A stretch of DNA of 64,000 bases from Aradus depressus (GCA_963662175.1 OY759226.1:23792446-23856445); one strand, 5' to 3'. Counted from the stretch's first letter, positions 11,257 to 22,296 are shown. Notes: a model not told the origin generated them from the sequence alone. Made by a program: numbers and translations.

Positions 11257-14200
11257 TCTATATTAATAAAGCTGAAACGGGGTTTGTTTGTTTGTATGTA
11301 TGTATGTTTGTTCCAGCATCACGCCCAAACCGCTGGACGGATTTTTATGAAACTGCCCATGTAGCATTCTTTTGAGCCCGATTGAATAATAGGCTATGTG
11401 GCGTCCCAAAATTTTTATCGGGAGGGGGGGTTGTGGGGGGGCCTAAGTATATAAATAGTGCTAACACATTAACTAATGGTCGAATTGTCATGAAATTTCA
11501 CACGTAGTCTTTTTAAAAGCCAAACAAGAAAAAAAGGTGTGTGGCGTCCCAAAGTTTTGATCGGGAGGGGGGGTTGTAAGGGGGGCCTAAGTATAAATAT
11601 AGAGCTAACTCATTAACTAATGGGCGAATCGTCATGAAATTTCACGTAGTATTTTTAAAAGCCAAATAGGAAAAAAAGGTGTGTGGCGTCCCAAAGTTTT
11701 GAACGGGAGGGGGGGTTGTGGGGGGGCCTAAGTATAAATATAGAGCTAATTCTTTAACGGTTGGTCGGATTGTCACGAAATTTCACATGGAGTATTCCTG
11801 AAGGCCAAATAGAAAAATAAGGTGTGTGGCGTCCCAAAGTTTTGAACGGGAGGGGGGGTTGATGGGGGGCCTAAGTATAAATATAGAGCTAACTCATTAA
11901 CTAATGGGCGAATCGTCATGAAATTTCACGTAGTATTTTTAAAAGCCAAATAGGAAAAAAAGGTGTGTGGCGTCCCAAAGTTTTGAACGGGAGGGGGGGT
12001 TGTGGGGGGGCCTAAGTATAAATATAGAGCTAACTCTTTAACGGTTGGTCGGATTGTCACGAAATTTCACATGGAGTATTCCTGAAGGCCAAATAGAAAA
12101 ATAAGGTGTGTGGCGTCCCAAATTTTTGAACGGGAGGGGGGGTTGTGGGGGGGCCTAAGTATAAATATAGAGCTAATTCTTTAACGGTTGGTCGGATTGT
12201 CACGAAATTTTACATGGAGTATTCCTGAAGACCAAATAAAAAAATAGGCGGTGTGACGGCTCAAACGTTTTTACGGGAGGGGGGGTAGTGGGGGGGCCTA
12301 AGTATAAATATAGAGCTAACTCATTAACTAATGGGCGAATCGTCATGAAATTTCAAATGTAATATTCCTAAAGGTCAAATAGAAATATTAGGTGTGTGAC
12401 GCCCCAAAATTTTGAACAGGAAGGAGGGTTGTGGGGGGGCTAAATATACATATAGAGTAAGCTCATTAACGGTTGGTCGTATTGTCACGAAATTTCGCAT
12501 ATATTATTCCTGAAGGCCAAATAGAAAAATAAGGTGTGTGGCGTCCCGAAGTTTTGAACGGGTGGCGGGGTTGAGGGGTGGGGGACTAAGTATAAATATA
12601 GAGCTAGCTCATTAACGGTTGATCGTATTGTCATGAATCGGATTGTCATGAATTTCACATGTAGTAGTAGTAACTATGTATTCGCTGTGGGGTTCACTGT
12701 TGCAAGACATTTACTAGCTGTGATGTCCAGCGTTCCTAATATCGTACTAGCTGTGGGGTCCGCTGTTGCAAGGCACTTACTAGCTGTAGTGCTCAGCCCC
12801 AGCGTTCCTAACTATGTACTGGCTGTGGGGTTCGCTGTTGCAAGGCACCTACAAGACATTTACTAGCTGTGATGCCCAGCGTTCCTAATTACGTACTAGC
12901 TGTGGGGTCTGCTGTTGCAAGGCGCTAGCAGTGTGGCCCAGCGTATTTAACTACGTAGGTACTAGCTGTGGGGCCCACCGTTGCAAAACTCATACTAGCT
13001 GTGATGCCCTGTGGTTCTAACTACATACTATCTGTGGGGTCCGCAGTTGCAAGGCACCTACTACCTGTAGGGCCCAGCGTTCCTAAAAACGTACTAACTG
13101 TGGGGTCCGTCGTTGCAAAAGCATACTAGCTGTGATGCCCAGGGTTCCTAATATCGTACTAGCTGTGGGGTCCGTTGTTGCAAGGCATTTACTAGCTGTA
13201 GTGCCCAGCGTTCCTAACTATGTACTAGCTGTGAAGTTCGCTGTTGCAAAGCACTTACTAACTGTAATGCCCAGCGTATTTAACTACGTACTAGCTGTGG
13301 GGTCCGCTGTTGCAAGGCACTTAATAGCTGTGATGCCCAGCGTTCCTAACTTCGTACTAGCTGTGGGGTCCGCTGTTGCGAGGCACATACTAGCTGTAGA
13401 GGCCAGCGTTCCTAATTACGTAGTAGCTGTGGGGTCCGTTGTTGCAAGGCATTTACTAGCTGTAGTGCCCAGCGTTCCTAACTATGTACTAGCTGTGAAG
13501 TTCGCTGTTGCAAAGCACTTACTAACTGTAATGCCCAGCGTATTTAACTACATACTAGCTGTGGGGTCCGCTGTTGCAAGGCGCTAGCAGTGTGGCCCAG
13601 CGTATTTAACTACGTAGGTATTCGCTGTGGGGTTCACTGTTGCAAGACATTTACTAGCTGTGATGTCCAGCGTTCCTAATATCGTACTAGCTGTGGGGTC
13701 CGCTGTTGCAAGGCACTTACTAGCTGTAGTGCTCAGCCCCAGCGTTCCTAACTATGTACTGGCTGTGGGGTTCGCTGTTGCAAGGCACCTACAAGACATT
13801 TACTAGCTGTGATGCCCAGCGTTCCTAATTACGTACTAGCTGTGGGGTCTGCTGTTGCAAGGCGCTAGCAGTGTGGCCCAGCGTATTTAACTACGTAGGT
13901 ACTAGCTGTGGGGCCCACCGTTGCAAAACTCATACTAGCTGTGATGCCCTGTGGTTCTAACTACATACTATCTGTGGGGTCCGCAGTTGCAAGGCACCTA
14001 CTACCTGTAGGGCCCAGCGTTCCTAAAAACGTACTAACTGTGGGGTCCGTCGTTGCAAAAGCATACTAGCTGTGATGCCCAGGGTTCCTAATATCGTACT
14101 AGCTGTGGGGTCCGTTGTTGCAAGGCATTTACTAGCTGTAGTGCCCAGCGTTCCTAACTATGTACTAGCTGTGAAGTTCGCTGTTGCAAAGCACTTACTA

Positions 14201-15673
14201 ACTGTAATGCCCAGCGTATTTAACTACGTACTAGCTGTGGGGTCCGCTGTTGCAAGGCACTTAATAGCTGTGATGCCCAGCGTTCCTAACTTCGTACTAG
14301 CTGTGGGGTCCGCTGTTGCGAGGCACATACTAGCTGTAGAGGCCAGCGTTCCTAATTACGTAGTAGCTGTGGGGTCCGTTGTTGCAAGGCATTTACTAGC
14401 TGTAGTGCCCAGCGTTCCTAACTATGTACTAGCTGTGAAGTTCGCTGTTGCAAAGCACTTACTAACTGTAATGCCCAGCGTATTTAACTACATACTAGCT
14501 GTGGGGTCCGCTGTTGCAAGGCGCTAGCAGTGTGGCCCAGCGTATTTAACTACGTAGGTACTAGCTGTGGGGTCCACCGTTGCAAAACTCATACTAGCTG
14601 TGATGCCCTGTGGTTCTAACTACATACTATCTGTGGGGTCCGCAGTTGCAAGGCACCTACTACCTGTAGGGCCCAGCGTTCCTAAAAACGTACTAGCTGT
14701 GGGGTCCGTCGTTGCAAAAGCATACTAGCTGTGATGCCCAGGGTTCCTAATATCGTACTAGCTGTGGGGTCCGTTGTTGCAAGGCATTTACTAGCTGTAG
14801 TGCCCAGCGTTCCTAACTATGTACTAGCTGTGAAGTTCGCTGTTGCAAAGCACTTACTAAATGTAATGCCCAGCGTATTTAACTACGTACTAGCTGTGGG
14901 GTCCGCTGTTGCAAGGCATTTAATAGCTGTGATGCCCAGCGTTCCTAACTTCGTACTAGCTGTGGGGTCCGCTGTTGCGAGGCACATACTAGCTGTGGTG
15001 ACCAGCGTTCCTAACTACGTACTAGCTGTGGGGTCCGTTGTTGCAAGGCATTTACTAGCTGTAGTGCCCAGCGTTCCTAACTCTGTACTAGCTGTGAAGT
15101 TCGCTGTTGCAAAGCACTTACTAACTGTAATGCCCAGCGTATTTAACTACATACTAGCTGTGGGGTCCGCTGTTGCAAGGCACTTAATAGCTGTGATGCC
15201 CAGCGTTGCTAACTTCGTACTAGCTGTGGGGTCCGCTGTTGCGAGGCACATACTAGCTGTGGTGACCAGCGTTCCTAACTACGTACTAGCTGTTGGGTCC
15301 GCCGTCGCAAGGCACATACTAGCTATGATGCCCAGCATTCCCAACTACGTACTAGCTGTGGTGCTCAGCGTTGCAAGCCACATACTAGCTGTGGTCACAA
15401 ACGTTCTTAAGTACGCACTGACTATGACGTCCAGCGATGCTAAGTATTCACTAGGTGTGGCTTCCGCCGTTGAAAGGCGCATACTAGCTGTGGTGCCCAG
15501 GAGTCCTAAAAACTTACTAGCGTTACAACAGCTGAAGGACTATAAGCCTTATTCCGTATGAATAATTGAAAATTATAACATCATGAATGTACTGTCGAGG
15601 AACTGAATAGCGTTATAGAAGATATTGGGACAAAAATCAAAGTTCCCCGGGCAACGCCGGGTATTACTGCTAG
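11257..15673 (+). mobile_element. Non-autonomous Helitron, copy 3 (second of the dimer)
   Basis: Starts TCTATATTAATAAAGCTGAA directly after the CTAG of copy 2 and ends with hairpin plus TATTACTGCTAG (15673), followed by target T at 15674. Larger than copy 2 because both internal arrays are expanded: 143-bp units at about 11420-12650 and 66-bp units at 12660-15540. Frames of 151 codons (twice) and 276 codons arise from the 66-bp repeat. Confidence 0.85.
12681..14560 (+). repeat. 940-bp tandem duplication inside Helitron 3
   Basis: 12681-13620 is repeated at 13621-14560 with no difference seen in the lines compared; the 151-codon frames at 13132 and 14072 translate identically and are 940 bp apart. 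A third, partial and slightly diverged copy follows from 14561. Recent unequal exchange or replication slippage is likely. Confidence 0.85.
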
Positions 15674-15797
15674 TGAGTAAATAAATCTGGGTAAATAAAG
15701 TAGACCCACAGTAGAGTCGGGATCATGTCCACCAGAGTGACGAAAGAGCGCTCTGGTAGTAGGCGGTATGATCTCATAGTTAAAGCCCGGGCATGAG
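15674..15797 (+). mobile_element. SINE 3' fragment beyond the Helitron block
   Basis: Starts TGAGTAAATAAATCTGGGTA (compare SINE TGAATAAAAATTTAGGGTA) and proceeds through CACAGTAGAGTCGGGATCAT to AAAGCCCGGGCATGAGT. It matches the portion missing from 3955-4079, apart from about 20 bp. Confidence 0.65.
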
Positions 15798-15798
15798 T

Positions 15799-16325
15799 AG
15801 AAATGTACTTCCCCATCATGAATTTATCTATAATGTTTTAGCTCTCCCTCAAAAACCAATCAACCGATGGTTTGTGCTAAAAATAATTGATTTACTTCAA
15901 ATTATCTGATTGACTGTTTGTGTGTGTCTGTGAACACGATAACTCCCGATAGAGTGAATGTATCGATACAAAATTTGATATGTGATTCCAGAACCCCATT
16001 GATTTAAACACATTGACAAATCGGCCAAAGGAAAAGAAGAAATTTGAGGGGGCTCAAATCAAAAACCACAATATCTGCCTTTTTAATGAATATATTGACA
16101 CTAAATTTTATATGTATATTCAGAGCCCTATAAGGACGAAACCTATTAATGCAATCAGCCCAGGGGGGAGAACCAGATTAGGTGGACATACACACACATA
16201 CAGAATTTCTTTAAAAATTATTGTAATCAGTCGGAAAATATGAAATTCCGTTGAAAACTCAGCATCGATTTTTTTGCCGATTTCATAACTTCTACAATAC
16301 TTCATATAGCTTGAGAAAGTATCTC
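15799..16325 (+). repeat. Family B dispersed repeat, rearranged copy
   Basis: Begins AATGTACTTCCCCATCATGA, then carries the GTGTCTGTGAACACGATAAC block in inverted order relative to the ends, and finishes AACTTCTACAATACTTCATA. The inner part appears inverted, which suggests a mosaic of two copies. Confidence 0.55.
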
Positions 16326-16797
16326 CTAAGATACTAGTAGGAAATGACCTAAACAGACGACTAACCTACCAAATTAATCCCCGGAAACACCCCCCCCTAC
16401 TCTAGAACTACTTATCAAGTTGTCTCAAGTCACCTACAACTTAACTAAATGATATTTTGGCGAGCCAATGCGGACAATGACCTTACGGTCGCCACTAAGT
16501 CTACACCCAAACATCCACCCCTTGTCTCTCACCAACTCCGCAGACATGTTTTTGTCATCCCTTTCTCATCATTACCACATACAAATACCTAACTTTTTTT
16601 CTTATAACTTCATTTAATTGCCTCTTTATAACTGTCAGGTATTCCGAACACTTTTTAATGTTTTTTTTTTTTTTTTTGTAAAACTCTGAGGGTCGAAGAC
16701 CTTTAATGGAACCCTTTTAAACCTATATTATTGAAACTTTGCAGTTTGTAGGTTCCATCCTTTTGGAGTTTTGAATTTGAATATAAAATTGAATTGA
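16326..16797. other. Unannotated interval
   Basis: No gene seen. Contains a poly-T run near 16662-16678. Confidence 0.5.
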
Positions 16798-17136
16798 GGG
16801 CGCCGGTAGCTTAGTGGTATGCGTGCTTGCCTTCTGAGCTCAAGGTCATGGGTTCGAAACCCGGCCGAGGCCCTTAGTTTATTTTATCTGGAAGGTCAAA
16901 TAAACTTAAGCACGCCTTCTTTCGGATGTGACGTTAAGCGAAGGTCCCCGAGCCTGTACAATGTCAGGAAGTTTAAAGACTCCCTGCTCTAGGTGAATAA
17001 AAAATTTAGGGTAGGCAAAATTTAAGAATCCCGTAGTTGAGTCGGGCTCATCCACCAGAGTGATGAGAGAGCGCTCTGGTAGTAGGAAATATGTCCTCGT
17101 AGTTAAAAGCCCTGGCATGAGTCATAATAACTAACT
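16798..17136 (+). mobile_element. tRNA-derived SINE, near full length
   Basis: GGGCGCCGGTAGCTTAGTGG head, intact B box GGTTCGAAACCCGG, full body, ending CATAATAACTAACTAA. The tail here is an AACT-type run rather than CCTAA. Confidence 0.85.
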
Positions 17137-17149
17137 AAAATTTCGTAAC

Positions 17150-17412
17150 ATACATTACAACGGCAGTTACTATAGTTTTTTGAGTTAAGCCTCCCCCCTA
17201 ATCCCCCCCTTCCCATTGGCCAATTTGGCTGAAAATCTATAGGTGTCGTCGTTAGAATATTCTAGATTCACATATAAAATTTCATGTCGATTCATACATT
17301 ACATCGTGAGTTATCGTGTTCACAGACACACACATTCTATTTTGTTGAAAATTTCGCATCAAATTTTTGACCGATTAAATAACTTCCCCTATACTTCGTA
17401 TAACTGGAGAAG
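17150..17412 (+). repeat. Family B dispersed repeat, 3' half
   Basis: Carries the C-rich block (CCTCCCCCCTAATCCCCCCC), GGCTGAAAATCTATAGGTGT, GAGTTATCGTGTTCACAGAC and the terminal CCCCTATACTTCGTATAACT. Confidence 0.65.
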
Positions 17413-17543
17413 TAATAATTATGAGTTCCTTTATTTACAAATATATGGAGAGATTGCCCCGTTTGATCCCATGTCAACAAACCATCTATAAATGATCTAC
17501 GAACACTTCCATTGTGTTTAACTTGAAATACTGAATCTTTCAA

Positions 17544-17817
17544 ACTCGACCGAGGCCCTTAGTTTATTTTATCTGACAGGTAAAATAAACATAAGCATGC
17601 CGTCCTTCGGATGGGACGTTAAGCGATGGTCCCGAGCCTGTACGATGTCAGGTACTCGTTAAAGACCCCTGCCTTAGGTGAATAAAAATTTAGGGTAGGC
17701 AAAATTTAGTAGAGTCGGGCTCATGTCAACCAGAGTGACGAAAGAGCGCTCTGGTAGTAGGCGATATGACCTTGTAGTTAAAGCCAGGGCATTAGTCATA
17801 AAACCTAACCTAACCTG
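17544..17817 (+). mobile_element. SINE, 5' truncated, CCTAA tail
   Basis: Starts just after the B box (CTCGACCGAGGCCCTTAGTT) and ends CATAAAACCTAACCTAACCT. The internal promoter is lost. Confidence 0.8.
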
Positions 17818-17860
17818 AAAATTTATCAAAAATTTTATTTATATACTTTATTAAAATTGG

Positions 17861-18110
17861 GCGCCAGATATAGGGTTAGGTTAAGGGTTTATGACTCATG
17901 CCCGGGCTTTAACTACGAGGTCATATCGCCTACTACCAGAGTGCTCTTTCGTCACTCTGGTGGACATGAGCCCGACTCTACTGTGGGAGTCCTAAATTTT
18001 TTATTCACCTAGAGTAGGGGTCTTTAACATCGTACAGCCTCGGGACCATCGCTTAACGTCCCATCCGAAGGACGGCGTGCTTAAGTTTATTTTACCTCGC
18101 GCCAGATATA
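17861..18110 (-). mobile_element. SINE, 5' truncated, with 12-bp target-site duplication
   Basis: The body (17873-18098, minus strand) is flanked on both sides by GCGCCAGATATA (17861-17872 and 18099-18110). The telomere-like tail (CCTAA-type, slightly disordered) lies directly against the duplication, and the 5' side is truncated in the TTTTATCTGGGAGG region. The pattern fits target-primed retrotransposition with incomplete reverse transcription. Confidence 0.85.
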
Positions 18111-18711
18111 TTTCTATTTTGATGATCAGGTCATTTTTGAATTGATGCCTTTAATATGAACTTTATCTTTTCAACTGAAGTTTTAGCTTGATCTCAAAAA
18201 TAAATAAATAAAATAGATTATCAAAACGAAATAATCTTCAACACTCGTCGATTCTTCTTTATTTTTAGATTATTTATTCGTATAATTAATTCAACATGCG
18301 TGTTGCCGCAAAAAAAAAAAAAACTGTAATAAATAAATAAATAGAATAACCGGCTTTTACTAAATTAACTCCAGTGCATATGTCAAATAAAAGTCATCAT
18401 ATAAATATTCATATCTGGTATTTATTATTATTATTATTATTGATAAAATCGAGTCAGTAAGAGAGGCTTTATTGACTAATCAAGATAGTCATCTTTAGAT
18501 TGCTAACAGAACCAATATACCAGTCGAGGATTGAGGTCAGAACAATTTTAAAAATTTAACAAATAGAATGAGGCAATAATAATGATATATTATAGAGACA
18601 CATTGAAGGGTTACGTAGATGAATAAAAAGGTGAATCACCAGCAATGTACTTCCCCAGAAGGAATTAATTAATTTTTCGCTTTCTTTTCAAAACCAGTCG
18701 ACTGTTTGCGC

Positions 18712-19671
18712 TTAACCCTCCTAATACCACGTGACCTGTGAAACGAAAAATACCACGTGGGATCCTTTTGAGACCCCACTTCATTTTTCAATTTTTTAAT
18801 GTACCAACTAGCTTTTCATTCTAACTTTTTCAATCAAGTTCATTCAAAAATGAGGGAAAAATAACAAAGAGTTTAAAAAGTTGAGAAAAAATGGTATAAA
18901 AAATGTTTATTCAAAAAAAAGTAAATCATGAAACTTATAAAAGAATATTCACACTATGGGTGCTATTATTATTTACATTTAGCGCAAAGAAATTTGTTTG
19001 TGACATGGTTTTTACATACGTGCTTCTAGCTCATCAAGTTCTTCATCGTCCGTTTCCAAAACGTCTTCAACATCGGAGATCACTTCGAGCTGTTCCGTTT
19101 CCACAAGGGCCTCCTCAGATTCAAACCCTGCAATCTCCCTGGCACGCTCTACTAACATCAACGTTCGCGAGGACACAATGTGTTCCATGATTTATCTTTA
19201 CGGTCCGAACCATCAACGCATTTTCTGAAATTAGATCTAAATAAAATTCAAGAGGTGAACGAGAAGTGGAAACCAAGAAATGTTGATCAGAATGAGCTCC
19301 AGGAAAAACTCCAGCGGGTGCGGGCAATGTCTTCTTCGAATTGCAGGTCGATTGAAGAGCAAATGTAACTTTTCGGAATTGTTTACTGAGTGGAACTTCT
19401 TGAAAATACTTCTCATCAGACGAACGAAAATGTGATACGGATAATACAACGTGGGGTCCCGCGTGACCCCAACTACGTTTTTGTGAAAATATTATTTTAC
19501 ATCAATTTTTAAAATACAAACTGAATACATTTTCTTAATGAAATCGAATGGAGATAGTCTACGGATAAATGTCCTGAAGCCTCATCGAAATAGAAATTAT
19601 ATTGAGTAGTTCATACACATTTTAAAACGTATGGGGTCTTTTTTGACCCCACGTGGTATTAGGAGGGTTAA
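18712..19671. mobile_element. Non-autonomous piggyBac-like element
   Basis: Termini CCCTCCTAATACCACGTG (18716) and its inverse ending GGG (19667) are flanked by TTAA on both sides (18712-18715, 19668-19671), the exact target of piggyBac. Subterminal copies of the ACGTGG/GACCCC block occur near 18751-18785 and 19447-19480. About 952 bp, with no full transposase. Confidence 0.85.
19012..19188 (-). CDS. Short acidic ORF inside piggyBac-like element
   Basis: A 58-codon frame on the minus strand with strongly acidic C-terminal residues (ETEQLEVISDVEDVLETDDE followed by ELDELEARM). PiggyBac transposases often begin with an acidic stretch, so this may be a leftover N-terminus; whether it is expressed is unknown. 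An overlapping plus-strand frame (18903-19190) has no recognisable features. Confidence 0.3.
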   Translation of the reverse strand: MEHIVSSRTLMLVERAREIAGFESEEALVETEQLEVISDVEDVLETDDEELDELEARM

Positions 19672-19864
19672 TAAACAGTTGATTTACATAGGGTCTTCTA
19701 AATCATAACAAATTTTGCGTCGATAATCACTATATCGGCAGTTATTAGGCTCCTCTGCCCTAAAAATCCCCCCCTCCCCTTTAGCTGATTTGACTAAAAA
19801 TCAATAGCTGTCATTTTTCAATGGTTCTGGATATACGTATAAAATGTAGTGCAAAATGTCGATA

Positions 19865-20771
19865 CATTCATTCAGGGGCGTAACCAGGATTTTGAGCGGG
19901 GGGGTACAGACTCCCGGGGGCACAGCCCGCAGTTTCCATGGTTAGCGCTGCAGACTTTTTATTATTAATTTGGGAGACTCAGACCTCTAGAAGCTCTCCC
20001 TGACTGTAATATTTAAGCTGACTTTACGTGAGCAGCAAAAATGCAAAACGTAGCAGATGCAAATGCATGCTGTGGTTTCTATGCTTTTGGAATTAAATGA
20101 TTCACAGCTAATAGCGTGCATTTGCTGCTGCTGCGCTTTGCATTTTTACTGAGCATGTAAAATCAGCTTTAAGAGTAGGGAAAATGAAATTATCGAATTT
20201 ATGTATCATATATAAATCTGAAAATGTCTGTGCGTTGTACCGCTATAACTCACGAACGGCTTGATGGATTTGATTAATTTTTTTTAAAATTTGTTCGTCA
20301 TCGTCTATGGAAGGTTATAGGCGTATTAGTACCTCAATATCTGGTCCATCCCAGCATCCACCCACGCAATCTTTGTAACTCAAAAACCACTGCAATGATT
20401 AATGAGAAATCTTTTTGAATAAATTAGTTTTAGCTCCAAAGCTAGCGTTACTACAGTTGAAGGACTATAAGCCTTATTCCGTGTGAATAATTGAAAATTA
20501 TAACATCAATGTACTGTCGAGGAACTGAATAGCCTTATAGGAGATATTGGGAGAAAAGTCAAAGTTGCCCGGGCAACGCCGGGTATTACTGCTCGTATTT
20601 AAATAAATGTAATATGACTTGTTTTGTACATGTACATTTATGTAAAGCACAATTTTCGTTTATCCTCCAAAAATCGTGAATGAACTTCCTCTTTGAAGTG
20701 TTCTGGATCGTTTTCCATTCTCCATTCACTACCCCCCCCCCCCCCCCCCTGGCTACGCCCCTTCATTCATT
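19865..20771. mobile_element. hAT-like non-autonomous transposon
   Basis: Left end CAGGGGCGTAACCAG (19873), right end CTGGCTACGCCCCTT (ends 20763), giving inverted termini with one change. The 8-bp duplication CATTCATT lies on both sides (19865-19872, 20764-20771). Both lie next to G/C homopolymers (poly-C 20732-20749). A Helitron is nested inside; no transposase. Confidence 0.8.
20210..20602 (+). mobile_element. Short Helitron nested in the hAT element
   Basis: Shares the 3' region of the larger Helitrons (AAGGACTATAAGCCTTATTC, then hairpin GCCCGGGCAACGCCGGG and TATTACTGCT), but its last bases read CTCG rather than CTAG. Its 5' part (TATAAATCTGAAAATGTCTG) belongs to another subfamily and lacks the tandem arrays. 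Confidence 0.6.
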
Positions 20772-20869
20772 ATAACGTAAATCCGTCGCCACCGACATTT
20801 TTAATTTATCACGGACGTGAAACACACAACTTTTCGTCAATTTGGTTTAAGTTTTTATATTTTCTCGGC

Positions 20870-21231
20870 ATGAATGACGAAATGTTACTAGAGTTGGTTC
20901 GGGAGCGGCCAGTTCTTTACAATATGGAAGATCCGATGTATATGGACGCTGAATTGAAAGGAATCGGGAATAAAATGAATATGCATTGTCCACCAATCCT
21001 TCATACTATGAACATTCCTTCCACTTATCGAAGCGTCCACAACGCATGAATCCATTATCTTTTTTTATTTTCTTCTTCCTCGCCTAAGAGTAATGCTATT
21101 GCAGCAACATATTCTATGCTAAATTTCATGATGCACTTGAAAAAGAAAGAGAGATCACTGTCGGAATTTCAGAAGGTAATCCATAGATGCCATACTGACA
21201 CGGTAAGCACCGGTGCCGCACCATCAGGGAT
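20870..21231 (+). pseudogene. MADF-like domain fragment
   Basis: The 59-codon frame 20870-21049 begins MNDEMLLELVRERPVLYNME and continues DPMYMDAELKG. This strongly resembles the start of a MADF (Myb/SANT-like) DNA-binding domain: LIELVRERPVLYD, then DPxYxD. After that the match fails (GIGNKMNM), suggesting frameshift. Downstream 21080-21180 reads SNAIAATYSMLNFMMHLKKK in another frame and could belong to the same gene. Such domains occur in host regulators and in Harbinger-type accessory proteins. Confidence 0.5.
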
Positions 21232-21366
21232 ATGTGTGGATCTATTCTAAGTCTTATTGATTTCAGTGAGAGAGCAACAACATATTATCCCCAGCTGGGG
21301 AAGTACATTGTCGTTGATTCACCGCCTACTTTTATAAAATTTCTTAAGAATTACGAAATATACAGT

Positions 21367-21468
21367 TCTGATGAAGAAATTAAGACTGCAAACGAAGAAA
21401 GCATACTTTCTCATAATATGACGACATAGTATGCTTTCTTCGTCTGCTGTCTTAATTTCTTCATCAGA
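21367..21468. repeat. Hairpin-forming inverted repeat
   Basis: GATGAAGAAATTAAGACTGC (continuing to GAAAGCATAC) is mirrored downstream as GTATGCTTTCTTCGTCTGCT (continuing to TTCTTCATC). Arms are about 38 bp with few mismatches and a loop of roughly 22 nt. The left arm is inside a 65-codon frame (21232-21429) with no domain match. Confidence 0.75.
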
Positions 21469-21613
21469 AATGTTATGCTGCCATCACGTTTTAAAAAAAA
21501 TTACCATAATTCCTTATAATTAAAAAACAATCTTGCTTCTGACGTGTGGATCCGAACTTGTATAGGCGGTATTAAAAACAGTTTAGAATTGGATTTCAAA
21601 CTAATTACTATTC

Positions 21614-21633
21614 GGGGGGGGGGGGGGGGGGGG
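21614..21633 (+). repeat. Poly-G tract
   Basis: Twenty consecutive G, just upstream of a family B copy. Confidence 0.9.
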
Positions 21634-21644
21634 ACAAGGCGCCG

Positions 21645-22290
21645 GAAATCACTGACTAGGTACATTCCCAGCAGGAATTAATAAACTACGTTTTCGCTTC
21701 CCCTCCAACGCCATTCGACCGTTTGGGGCAAAACTCAATATTTGAGTTACTGGCTTGTGAATCATACTAAATGTTGTGTCGATACATTCATAACATCGAT
21801 ACATTCATTATATCGGCAGGTATAGAGTTTTTGTGTTGCCTCTAATCCCCCCCTTCCCTTTGGCCGATTTGACTGAAAATCAATAAGTGTCGTCCTTAGA
21901 GGGTTCTGGGTACACATACAATTCCATATTACATCGATACATTCATTACATCGATACATTCATTCTATCGGCAGTTATATAGTTTTTGTGTTCCCCTCTT
22001 CTCTTTGGCAAATTTGGCTGCAAATCAATAAGTGTCGTCCTTAGAGGGTTCTGGATACACATAATAAAATTCCATATCACATCGATACATTCATTACATC
22101 GATACATTCATTACATCAGCAGTTCAAGAGTTTTTGTATTTCCCCCTAATCCCCCTTCCCTTCGGCCGATTTGGCTGCAAATTAATAAGTGTCGTCAGAG
22201 GATTCTGGATACTCATATAAAATTCCAAATTACATCGATACATTCATTCTATCGGGAGTTACCGTGTTCACAGGTACACAGACGGTAAAA
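21645..22290 (+). repeat. Family B copy with internal triplication
   Basis: Starts AATCACTGACTAGGTACATT. The segment with CCGATTTGACTGAAAATCAA, AAGTGTCGTCCTTAGAGG and CATCGATACATTCATT recurs three times at about 150-bp spacing, so the middle of the element has expanded in tandem. Confidence 0.65.
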
Positions 22291-22296
22291 AAAAAC

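Larger units (their letters stand above)
18628..20782 (+). repeat. Family B copy hosting piggyBac and hAT insertions
   Basis: Family B sequence at 18628-18715, 19672-19872 and 20772-20782 becomes continuous when the piggyBac-like and hAT-like elements are removed at their duplicated targets. Starts AATCACCAGCAATGTACTTC. Confidence 0.7.

Noticed and set aside
4140..15540. CRISPR array
   Set aside because: Regular repeats lack unique spacers; units are directly adjacent and diverged, inside Helitrons of a eukaryotic genome.
14731..15561. 276-codon gene
   Set aside because: In-frame 66-bp minisatellite; no domain, no start context, same repeat reads in several copies.
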